Of a stretch of 64,000 bases of DNA, positions 18,048-24,676 are shown piece by piece. The translations under genes and the position numbers were made by a program. This DNA is from Paenibacillus albus. Lineage in GTDB: Bacteria > Bacillota > Bacilli > Paenibacillales > Paenibacillaceae. The stretch covers positions 1,345,501 through 1,409,500 of the forward strand of contig NZ_CP034437.1 of assembly GCF_003952225.1 (NCBI RefSeq), in the 5' to 3' direction. How positions within the stretch are numbered: position 1 is the first letter of the stretch; each line of letters starts with the position of its first letter. The notes beneath the pieces were generated by a model that did no database searches, was not told where the DNA came from, and saw only the letters and a list, made by a program, of their open reading frames with translations.

Positions 18048-18623
18048 TTAGAACCAGACGAATAACGATCGGAACAAGCCGCGCTTACGCGAAGGCAGTC
18101 CGGTTGTAGCGGCTGCTGTTTCAGCGGCTGCGGCACTAATCTCCGCGAGTGGCGACGCCGGCCTGCGGGCCGTCTCAATCGACTCGACAAGCTGATCGAC
18201 CATGCGGCGCAGCTCGTCTATCTCCTCGCGATGCTGCAGCACTTGGGCGGCGACGACTTCGTCAGCTTTCTGATCCAGCCTGCGTTCAACATAGCAGATG
18301 CGCGCCAGCAGATCGGTCTCCTCGGGAGCTGCTGCCGAAGAAGCTGCGACCTCCAGCATAGCTTGATTCATGGGCTGTTGTGCCGCCAGAGCTTGCTTTG
18401 GTTCCGGCTCCGGTTCTGGCAATACGATTTGATCCATCGTCTCGCCATTCTCGAGCGCTGCCTTGATCAGTCCGAGCATGGCGAGATCCTTTTGCGTGAA
18501 GATATAGTGTCCGAAGCGGTCCTTTTGGAAGTAGTGCGGGAAGTGGGAGGCCCAGCGTTTGACCGTTGTTTGGCTCACGTTCAGCGACTCAGCTGCATCC
18601 TTGCTTTTAACAAGTTCCATCAT
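18048..18623 (-). CDS. RacA-like MerR-type HTH and coiled-coil protein
   Basis: About 192 residues. An N-terminal winged helix of MerR type (SKDAAESLNVSQTTVKRWASHF, then GHYIFTQKDLAMLGLIK) is followed by a proline/alanine-rich linker, a coiled coil near residues 105-150 (ARICYVERRLDQKADEVV, then EEIDELRRMVDQLVES), an alanine-rich tail and a basic, aromatic end (SRKRGLFRSLFVWF). HTH plus coiled coil matches RacA, which tethers chromosome origin regions to the cell pole in sporulation; the aromatic tail could touch membrane. Start: GGAGTG lies 6 nt before ATG 18623; longer in-frame starts lack a site. It is convergent with the spore gene pdaA. The RacA role is inference; another RacA-like or MerR protein is possible. 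Confidence 0.7.
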   Translation of the reverse strand: MMELVKSKDAAESLNVSQTTVKRWASHFPHYFQKDRFGHYIFTQKDLAMLGLIKAALENGETMDQIVLPEPEPEPKQALAAQQPMNQAMLEVAASSAAAPEETDLLARICYVERRLDQKADEVVAAQVLQHREEIDELRRMVDQLVESIETARRPASPLAEISAAAAETAAATTGLPSRKRGLFRSLFVWF

Positions 18624-18853
18624 TCCAATCACTCCGTTCAGATGTGGTATATAACGAAGTATTCGAGCAATTGAAGCGCGTACCTGCAAGGGTGACAAAG
18701 GAAGTGTTCATTCGCTAAACAAAGTGGTTTTGCGCTAGTTATCGCATCGGATATGGGGCGCAAGCAGGAGATTGTGCGGAGATGGCGAATGTAAATAATG
18801 GAAATAGAAGGTAAAATTTCCGATTTGATTCCATGAGAGGAGGGTATGCGTAT

Positions 18854-18943
18854 ATGTCACGATTGACTGGAAGCTCTATGCAAGGTCTACACTATAAACA
18901 ACGGCGGTTGTTTGTATGGAGCTTCGCAAGATCTACCGCCTAA
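18854..18943 (+). CDS. possible 29-residue small ORF in a gene-free stretch
   Basis: ATG 18854 to TAA 18943 encodes MSRLTGSSMQGLHYKQRRLF plus nine residues, basic. A strong AGGAGGG stands 9 nt upstream. The second half overlaps a hairpin AAACAAC-GGCG-GTTGTTT, so this may instead be a structured leader for the CD3324-family gene. The rest of 18624-18998 holds no other gene I can support. Confidence 0.35.
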   Translation: MSRLTGSSMQGLHYKQRRLFVWSFARSTA

Positions 18944-18998
18944 GTTGTAGGATAGACTTTGCTACCTTAAAGAATTTATTTTAAGGAGCAGAGCGAAT

Positions 18999-19289
18999 AT
19001 GAAATATATGAACGCGGATGTTATTTTCCCGGCAGAATTGTTGAAGGAAATACAGAAGTATGTGAGCGGCGGTATGATTTATGTACCAACGCCTGAAGGC
19101 TCGAAGAAGCAATGGGGAGAAAATTCCGGCAGTAAGCAGATGCTAGAGCGCAGAAACGAAGAAATTCGGCAGCAGTTTTCCGTTGGCATCACCATAGACG
19201 AGCTTTCGTCACGCTATTGTCTCTCTTGCGATAGTATCAAAAAAATTGTCTATAACCGGAGCAAACCGGCAAAAGTCGCATCGGACTAA
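18999..19289 (+). CDS. CD3324 family small protein
   Basis: A 96-residue conserved protein of clostridia and paenibacilli. Sequence features are MKYMNADVIFPAELLKEIQKYV, GSKKQWGENSGSKQMLERRNEEIRQ split by a charged turn, and an HTH-like end GITIDELSSRYCLSCDSIKKIVY that resembles a sigma-type or Mor-like helix-turn-helix. AAGGAG stands 11 nt before the ATG. DNA binding is likely but unproven; the function is unknown. Its stop codon lies in the loop of its own terminator. Confidence 0.85.
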   Translation: MKYMNADVIFPAELLKEIQKYVSGGMIYVPTPEGSKKQWGENSGSKQMLERRNEEIRQQFSVGITIDELSSRYCLSCDSIKKIVYNRSKPAKVASD

Positions 19290-19308
19290 TGGATGCGACT
19301 TTTTTTAT
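19272..19308 (+). terminator. terminator overlapping the CD3324-family stop codon
   Basis: Perfect 11-bp stem AAAGTCGCATC (19272-19282) and GATGCGACTTT (19292-19302), then T residues. The TAA stop (19287-19289) is inside the 9-nt loop. Confidence 0.88.
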
Positions 19309-19331
19309 ACCATAAATAGTTCTAACTGTTT

Positions 19332-19386
19332 GTTATATATAACCGCATGGAACGGTCCCCTATAATAAGGTTATTCCTAGGAATAA
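19332..19386 (+). promoter_or_regulatory. promoter bracketed by two perfect palindromes
   Basis: A consensus -10 TATAAT lies at 19361-19366. GTTATATATAAC (19332-19343) is a perfect palindrome over the -35 position, and TTATTCCTAGGAATAA (19371-19386) is a perfect 16-base palindrome at the expected start of transcription. No good -35 TTGACA is visible. It probably drives the zinc-knuckle gene under one or two regulators. Confidence 0.5.
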
Positions 19387-19408
19387 ATGTAAGTGAGGGG
19401 GCAATACC

Positions 19409-19597
19409 ATGCCAAAAACAACACGCGGAAAATCGCTCTGGAACACCTCGTCCCACGGGCGAGGAACATGTCCTGCATGCGCAGCGACGAGAATCAAACT
19501 GCTGTACTCCCGGTCGAGAACGGACGGGAAGATTATAAAAGTATGCAAGCTCTGCCGGAATGCGTCCCAAGCGAAGCTGGACGGTACGCAGTCCTAA
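19409..19597 (+). CDS. small zinc-knuckle protein of unknown function
   Basis: A 62-residue basic protein, MPKTTRGKSLWNTSSHGRGT then CPAC at 21-24 and CKLC at about 46-49. The two Cys-x-x-Cys pairs look like a single four-cysteine zinc ribbon of about 30 residues, with a lysine-rich strand between them. GAGGGGG stands 8 nt before the ATG, and a promoter with two palindromes lies upstream. It resembles small ribosome- or nucleic-acid-associated zinc peptides, but I do not know a function. A hairpin terminator follows. Confidence 0.75.
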   Translation: MPKTTRGKSLWNTSSHGRGTCPACAATRIKLLYSRSRTDGKIIKVCKLCRNASQAKLDGTQS

Positions 19598-19636
19598 GGT
19601 GCAGCATCTTAAGCACGTCGCGATATCCAAAAAGAA

Positions 19637-19670
19637 AGCGGCGCAGGATCATCTCCTGCGCCGCTCTTTG
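19637..19670. terminator. bidirectional terminator
   Basis: A perfect 12-bp stem AGCGGCGCAGGA (19637-19648) and TCCTGCGCCGCT (19654-19665), with A-rich and T-rich flanks. It separates the zinc-knuckle gene from the convergent prohibitin-family gene. Confidence 0.85.
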
Positions 19671-19684
19671 CTGTTCCATTAAGG

Positions 19685-20629
19685 CTATTTGCTCGTGTTC
19701 GTGGATGTGCTCGCGTTCGCGCTTGCGCTGTCCGAAGCTGCTGTATCATCCCCAGCCTTATCCGCGTCGCTCGCGCTCGGCACGCTCGCGGCGCTGCTGC
19801 TGGTTGCCAGCGTATTCACATCAATGAACGGCGTCGCGCCGCCCGTTACGCTTGGCAGCCTGCCATCCCACTTATCGACCGCCATCTCCTGCACCTCGAT
19901 CTGCTTCAGCTGCACGAGCTCCGGCGTTACTTCCTGCTTTTTCAGCTTGAGCGATTCCGCTTCGGCCTGTGCTTGCGCGATCTTCTGCTTCGCTTCAATC
20001 TGTACACGCTTGAGATCGTTCTCCGCCTTCAGCGCTTGCTGCTGCGCGACTTGCTTCGCTTCAATGGACTGGTTGAACGCATCAGAGAACTTGAAATTCA
20101 CGATGTTAATATCGGCGACGATGAGGTTGTACTTCGCGAGCCGCGTCGTCAGATGCTCCCGCACTTCGCCTGCAACGATGTCGCGCTTCGCAATCAGATC
20201 CTCCGCCGGATAACGCGCGGTCACTTCTTTCACAATCTCTTGAATGGCCGGATTGACGATGACGTTATCGAAGGAGCCGCCGACGTTGTTCATCAGTTTA
20301 TAGGCAGCGGCTTTATCAACGGCATAGTTGACTGCGACATGCGTAGATACCGGCTGCAGGTCTTTGGAGGAAGCTGACGTATCGGTCTCGGCCTTGGTTA
20401 CCTGCACGTTCACTTGTATGATGCTTTGTACGAATGGGATTTTCATATGAATGCCTGGCGCCAGTATGTTATTATTCAGTTTGCCGAACGTTTTGTACAA
20501 GCCGACGTTGCCGTATTGGACGGTGGCAAAGCCGTTAAAAGCGACGATGAGGCCGACGACGATAAGGACCGAGAGCCAGATATACGGCTTAAAGTTCACT
20601 TTCTTCGTATTCGGTTCGACGACATGCAT
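19685..20629 (-). CDS. prohibitin-family SPFH membrane protein
   Basis: About 314 residues. One membrane helix (YIWLSVLIVVGLIVAF, residues about 16-33) is followed by the SPFH/prohibitin domain (VGLYKTFGKL, HMKIPFVQSI, AIQEIVKEVTARYPAEDLI), a coiled coil rich in Gln, Lys and Ala (AEAESLKLKKQEV), and a 50-residue Ser/Ala/Thr/Asp tail. Family members form large rings that organise membranes and protease quality control. Start: GGAGGGG lies 7 nt before ATG 20629 (MHVVEPNTKK), so the longer frame to 20716 is rejected. The substrate is unknown. The low-complexity tail is not typical of HflC or YqfA. Confidence 0.88.
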   Translation of the reverse strand: MHVVEPNTKKVNFKPYIWLSVLIVVGLIVAFNGFATVQYGNVGLYKTFGKLNNNILAPGIHMKIPFVQSIIQVNVQVTKAETDTSASSKDLQPVSTHVAVNYAVDKAAAYKLMNNVGGSFDNVIVNPAIQEIVKEVTARYPAEDLIAKRDIVAGEVREHLTTRLAKYNLIVADINIVNFKFSDAFNQSIEAKQVAQQQALKAENDLKRVQIEAKQKIAQAQAEAESLKLKKQEVTPELVQLKQIEVQEMAVDKWDGRLPSVTGGATPFIDVNTLATSSSAASVPSASDADKAGDDTAASDSASANASTSTNTSK

Positions 20630-20761
20630 GCATGAACCCCTCCACAATCGTTTTTTTGACGCGCTGCTACTCATAGGTATGCGTTTGATAAGGATACATA
20701 CGGATTTTGGGGGCAATTGGTAACAATAGATTTATCGCAAAAAAGGAAGGGGCATCCGATA

Positions 20762-20998
20762 ATGGAGCATACAGCACAGCAAGTGGCGGAGTGGATGATC
20801 AAGGAGCTGCAGGAGGTAGGTACTCTGCATCAGGAGCAGGCGGTCGCGCATATTAAAGCGCAATACGGCGAGCACTTCATCTACGTGAATGAGAACGGCA
20901 ACGAGTCGATCGACAAAGAAGTGAAGAAGGCATTCAAAAAGCTGCACGGCGGGCGCGCAGCTTGGGAGCGTGACGGATTCTTCTGGGCGTGGACCTAA
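20762..20998 (+). CDS. small conserved protein, DUF6953-like
   Basis: A 78-residue soluble protein, MEHTAQQVAEWMIKELQEVG ... WERDGFFWAWT, with an internal YVNENGNESIDKEVKKAF block. I think this is the family called DUF6953, but cannot confirm it. AAGGAAGGGG stands 9 nt before ATG 20762. The longer in-frame start at 20717 has no ribosome binding site. It is divergent from the prohibitin gene and convergent with the DUF421 gene. The function is unknown. Confidence 0.75.
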   Translation: MEHTAQQVAEWMIKELQEVGTLHQEQAVAHIKAQYGEHFIYVNENGNESIDKEVKKAFKKLHGGRAAWERDGFFWAWT

Positions 20999-21007
20999 GT
21001 CCGGAGC

Positions 21008-21718
21008 TTATTCAATGTTTATTGGATGCTTGAGCTGATCGTGGTACAGATCGAAGTACACGGAACCATCCGTACCGCGCACGGCATAACACACATCATC
21101 GAGCGTTAGCCCTCGCCGCCGCATCTGCTTATTCAACCATTCCATACCGAGCCCGCTGTTCTCCATATTGGTGATAGCGGGCTTGCCGTCCATAATGAGC
21201 TCGACAGGGAAGTGGCTCGCAGCCGGCGTCTTAATGGCAAGATCCTTCTTGGTCACCTGTCGGAATTGCGGCTTCTTCAGCACAGACAGCTTGCCATTCA
21301 TCTCCAGCACCGCATACTCGACTTGATTAATGTCGAAAATATCTTTTTCCCGCAGCTCCTGATTAAGCGTGTCGAGCGTGAAGCGCAGCTTGCGCAGGTT
21401 ATGCTCGAGGATTTTGCCGTCCTCAATCATAATGGTCGGCTTACCGGACACCCATTTGCGCAGATGCCGGCTTCGCAGAGACACGATTGCAATGAGGAAC
21501 GCGATCCCGCTGAACGTCAGCAGGGCCGCAATTTGGTTCCACGATTTCAGATCCGTGTTAAACGCCAAATTCGCTGTAATGGCGCCGAGCGTAATGGTGG
21601 TTACGAAGTCATGATAAGTTAACTGGGTCAACGTTTGCTTCCCGATAATGCGCGCAATGATCATGATGAGAACGAATGCGGCTATGGATCGGATGATGGT
21701 TTCGACCGTAGTGTTCAT
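21008..21718 (-). CDS. YetF/DUF421 membrane protein
   Basis: A 236-residue DUF421 protein. Three membrane helices lie in the first 85 residues (IAAFVLIMIIARIIGKQT, VTTITLGAITANLAF, IAALLTFSGIAFLIAIVSL), then comes the characteristic cytoplasmic domain with GKPTIMIEDGKILEHNLRK, LNQELREKDIFDINQVEYA and LIMDGKPAITNMENSGLGM. Spore-formers carry several YetF paralogues, some linked to spore germination or outgrowth; the molecular role is unknown. Convergent with the preceding small gene, leaving only 9 bases between stops. Confidence 0.9.
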   Translation of the reverse strand: MNTTVETIIRSIAAFVLIMIIARIIGKQTLTQLTYHDFVTTITLGAITANLAFNTDLKSWNQIAALLTFSGIAFLIAIVSLRSRHLRKWVSGKPTIMIEDGKILEHNLRKLRFTLDTLNQELREKDIFDINQVEYAVLEMNGKLSVLKKPQFRQVTKKDLAIKTPAASHFPVELIMDGKPAITNMENSGLGMEWLNKQMRRRGLTLDDVCYAVRGTDGSVYFDLYHDQLKHPINIE

Positions 21719-21796
21719 TTGCCTGAATTACGCCTCGCCCTCGCAGTTAGCAGAATGTTCCGCTAGTGTAACCCGGAGACCGCAGCGTCATTCGCT

Positions 21797-22105
21797 TTAT
21801 ACGTTGTAGTCCATTTTGCCATCGGCGTGAATCGTGAGCTTTGCATCGGCGTTGTTATAATCGACGAGTCCGTGTGTAGAATAATACCAAGTCTTCTTAT
21901 CGACAGCGCCGCTCTCAATGACGAAGATATTCAGCTCATCATTGTGACGGCAGATGTCCTCCGCTATCGCGGAATCTGCCAAGTCGATGGTCAGCCTCCA
22001 GCCTTCGCTGTCGCTCGCAGGCGTAATGGCAAAGCTCACTTCATGCTTCTTCGAATCGAGAAATAAGCGGCCGCCAACGGTGTGGCGAATGTACAAATGA
22101 TCCAT
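21797..22105 (-). CDS. hypothetical 102-residue protein
   Basis: Soluble beta-rich protein (MDHLYIRHTVGGRLFLDSKK ... HADGKMDYNV). No signal peptide, cysteines limited to one, and no motif I recognise. AAGGAGGG stands about 8 nt before ATG 22105. It is divergent from the pirin gene, and the pirin promoter starts 12 bases upstream of this start codon, so the two could share regulation. Confidence 0.72.
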   Translation of the reverse strand: MDHLYIRHTVGGRLFLDSKKHEVSFAITPASDSEGWRLTIDLADSAIAEDICRHNDELNIFVIESGAVDKKTWYYSTHGLVDYNNADAKLTIHADGKMDYNV

Positions 22106-22117
22106 AACGATCCCTCC

Positions 22118-22164
22118 TTGACAAGCTAACTATACCACACTTATGATACTTACATAAAGTAAGT
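22118..22164 (+). promoter_or_regulatory. pirin promoter with palindromic operator at the start site
   Basis: TTGACA (22118-22123) and TATGAT (22142-22147), spacer 18. Directly after the -10 lies the perfect inverted repeat ACTTAC-ATAAA-GTAAGT (22148-22164), which would cover the transcription start. This placement is typical of a repressor site, for example of MarR or HxlR type; the regulator is not in the window. Confidence 0.65.
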
Positions 22165-22204
22165 GCGTGTACGGAATTTAATGAGATAAAGGAGTGTTCT
22201 AACC

Positions 22205-22909
22205 ATGATTACGACGTATCCGGCTTCTTCGCGGCATTCGGGCGATATCGGCTGGCTTCAGTTTAATTTTAGTTTCTCTTTTGCGGATTATAACGACCCG
22301 AACAACATGAGTTTTGGTCCGCTTCGGGTATTTAACGAGGATTATATTCAGCCTGGCAAAGGATTCGGCATCCATCCGCACCGCGATATGGAGATCGTCA
22401 CGGTCGTGATCAGCGGCGAGCTAGCGCATGAGGATAACACGGGCGGCAAGGAAGTTCTGCGCGTAGGCGAGGTGCAGCGAATGACGGCTGGAACGGGTAT
22501 CCTGCATTCCGAGGTTAATCCGTCGAGCACGGAAGTCGCGAACATCATGCAGCTCTGGTTCCTCCCAGAGGCGAAGGGACTTACGCCATCTTATGAGCAG
22601 AAGGCATTCGATCAGAACGCGATGGTGAATGCGCTATTGCCGATCGTATCGAAGAGCATCCAAGGCGAGTCGATTACTTCGATTCATCAGGACCTGACGA
22701 TCTACCTTTCGAAACCGGAAGCAGGTAAGACGGTTACCTTCAACCAAGCGCCTGACCGCAAAATCTACCTTTTCGTTATTGAAGGCGACATTACGCTGAA
22801 TGACTCTAATCGTCTAAACCGCAGCGATGCAGCGCGCATCACGGATGTGACCGAGCTGGCGATTACGTCTGAGAACGGCGGCAAGTTTATGCTCATCGAC
22901 TTGCCATAA
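22205..22909 (+). CDS. pirin family protein (YhhW-like)
   Basis: A 234-residue bicupin of the pirin family. The metal ligands of the N-terminal cupin are visible: His57 and His59 in GIHPHRDMEIV, and His101 and Glu103 in TGILHSEVNPS. Family members are iron proteins; bacterial YhhW has quercetin 2,3-dioxygenase activity and others affect redox or metabolic partners. Cytoplasmic, no signal peptide. AAAGGAG stands 10 nt before the ATG. Its single-gene promoter with operator suggests induction by a small molecule, perhaps phenolic or oxidative stress; the substrate is inferred only. Confidence 0.92.
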   Translation: MITTYPASSRHSGDIGWLQFNFSFSFADYNDPNNMSFGPLRVFNEDYIQPGKGFGIHPHRDMEIVTVVISGELAHEDNTGGKEVLRVGEVQRMTAGTGILHSEVNPSSTEVANIMQLWFLPEAKGLTPSYEQKAFDQNAMVNALLPIVSKSIQGESITSIHQDLTIYLSKPEAGKTVTFNQAPDRKIYLFVIEGDITLNDSNRLNRSDAARITDVTELAITSENGGKFMLIDLP

Positions 22910-23006
22910 GAAGATTTGTGAAGCGGCTAGAATCGAGCTGCATAAGTCGCTCCGATGCCGTCAACAATAAGGAGTATCTATCACTCTAGTAAACGGAGGG
23001 ATTCTC

Positions 23007-23156
23007 TTGAATTACAGACCGGCAGAGCTGGACGGGCAAGCACTCGCTCGCCTGCAGCAGCTTGAAGCAGAGCTAAGACAGCTGACATCGGACAACAACA
23101 TCGTGATTGTTGCATATCAGGGTTCCGCGGAGCGGTTCGAGGCGCAGGGCGAGTAG
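23007..23156 (+). CDS. 49-residue small protein with TTG start
   Basis: TTG 23007 to TAG 23156. The peptide begins MNYRPAELDGQALARLQQLE, has a strongly heptad-like leucine pattern (LARLQQLEAELRQL), then a beta-like NNIVIVAYQ and an acidic end. GGAGGG stands 6 nt before the TTG and a clear terminator follows 50 bases later, so it is a complete transcription unit. It has no cysteine or membrane segment. I recall similar short proteins in other Bacillales but know no function. Confidence 0.65.
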   Translation: MNYRPAELDGQALARLQQLEAELRQLTSDNNIVIVAYQGSAERFEAQGE

Positions 23157-23208
23157 AAGTGGACAGTAGAGGAACAGTGGTTGAGCAATGGATAAGACGA
23201 ATCAATAG

Positions 23209-23248
23209 AGCACGGACTTCGCCTTTCGGCGGAGGCCGTGCTTTTTTA
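23209..23248 (+). terminator. terminator after the 49-residue gene
   Basis: Stem AGCACGG-CTTCGCC (from 23209) pairs with GGCGGAG-CCGTGCT (to 23242), with one mismatch, loop TTTC, then six T. Confidence 0.9.
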
Positions 23249-23277
23249 TTGACAAACCCTACCGCATCCCTTACTGT
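23249..23277 (+). promoter_or_regulatory. candidate promoter of the two-component/sugar transport unit
   Basis: TTGACA (23249-23254) with a modest -10 TACTGT (23272-23277) at spacer 17, directly after the previous terminator and 35 bases before the response regulator start. Confidence 0.5.
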
Positions 23278-23311
23278 TGGGGCATAATCGAGGCGATGCG
23301 AGGCGATTTAC

Positions 23312-24676
23312 ATGGTAAAATTGCTAATCGTAGAAGACGAGAAAGAGATTCGCGAAGGACTGGCCGCTTGGGTCTGGGACTCGGTCGGCATCGAAGTCAC
23401 CGGCACTTGCGCACATGGTTTGGAAGCGCTTCAATTCATATCGGAGCGGCCAGTCGATATTGTGCTGACCGATATCCGCATGCCGTTCATGGACGGCATT
23501 GAGCTGATGGAGGTACTCTATCGACAATATCCGTTCATACACGTTGTGATCCTATCCGGACACAGCGATTTCGAGTATGCGCAGAGAGCGATTCAGCACG
23601 GAGCAGTCGATTATTTGCTCAAGCCGGTCCAATTCAATCAGCTGACACATACGTTCGAGCAGCTGATTCTTCGTTTGCGCGAAAAGAAGCAGGCCGAGCA
23701 TAGGGAGCTCGTGCTCAGGCGCAAAGCTGCCCAGCTGACGATGGTGCTGCGCGAGAACTTCCTGCGCCGGCTAATGCAAAGGCGGGTGGAGCCGGACGAG
23801 CTGGAGCAAGGAGCCTCGGAAGGCGAGCTGCTGCTCCATAGCGGATATTTTGCCGCAGCGGCTGTTCGGCTAGACCGATTACAGGGAAGCGGGATCAGCC
23901 TCCCCGAACGGGAGGAGAAGCTGCTCGCTTTCTCGCTCGATAATATTATTACCGAGCTGTGGGATGCCAGGGAGCTAGGCTACCATCTAATCGAGCCGGG
24001 AGGCGGCAGCTTCATGTTAATTGCGATTCACCGCGAGGCAGCGGAGCAGTTTGAGTCGATTCTAGAGCAGCTTGTGAAATATACCGGATTATTCAAATCC
24101 ACCTTCTCTCTTGGCGTTGGTCCCCCAGTCGAGGATGCCCAGGAGCTGCATCGCTCCGCAAGATCCGCACAGCAGGCACTCGCTCGGAACACCGATGCGG
24201 GAGTTATCTGCTATAGCAGTACTGAACTGCAAGAGGGTAAAGACTTCCAGAACTCCAGCATTACCGTCAGACGCCCCCCCGACTCTGACCCCGCCCGGAC
24301 CGAACCGTATTCAGGCAGCGGGGAAACGAAGCAGGATCAGCTGACTCTTCTGCAAGCAAAGCAATTTATTCAAGACAACTACAGCCGCAGCATTACGCTC
24401 AAAGAAGTGGCGGACCAAGTCTATCTGTCGCAGAGCCATCTGTCCTTGCTCTTTAAAGAGCGGGGAGAAACCTACCTCAAGTTCCTCACCTCCATCCGGA
24501 TGAAGAAAGCTACCGAGCTCCTCGTCACTACCCATTTGAAGATTTACGAGATTGTCGAGCTGGTTGGTTACTCGGACCCTGCGTACTTCGCAGAGATTTG
24601 CAAGAAACACACCGGCAAAACGCCCAATGAGCTTCGCGGCAAAGCCGGCAGCAAGCTTGGGAGGAATAGCGAATGA
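23312..24676 (+). CDS. YesN-type response regulator with AraC DNA-binding domain
   Basis: 454 residues. Receiver domain 1-120 with the phospho-acceptor Asp54 (VLTDIRMP), acidic pair Glu8-Asp9 and Lys in LLKPVQ; a variable middle domain; a C-terminal AraC double HTH in the last ~105 residues (SITLKEVADQVYLSQSHLSLLF, then IVELVGYSDPAYFAEIC). It is the partner of the next gene, whose ATG overlaps its TGA (ATGA), implying translational coupling. It probably activates the following binding protein and permease genes in response to an external sugar. Confidence 0.93.
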   Translation: MVKLLIVEDEKEIREGLAAWVWDSVGIEVTGTCAHGLEALQFISERPVDIVLTDIRMPFMDGIELMEVLYRQYPFIHVVILSGHSDFEYAQRAIQHGAVDYLLKPVQFNQLTHTFEQLILRLREKKQAEHRELVLRRKAAQLTMVLRENFLRRLMQRRVEPDELEQGASEGELLLHSGYFAAAAVRLDRLQGSGISLPEREEKLLAFSLDNIITELWDARELGYHLIEPGGGSFMLIAIHREAAEQFESILEQLVKYTGLFKSTFSLGVGPPVEDAQELHRSARSAQQALARNTDAGVICYSSTELQEGKDFQNSSITVRRPPDSDPARTEPYSGSGETKQDQLTLLQAKQFIQDNYSRSITLKEVADQVYLSQSHLSLLFKERGETYLKFLTSIRMKKATELLVTTHLKIYEIVELVGYSDPAYFAEICKKHTGKTPNELRGKAGSKLGRNSE

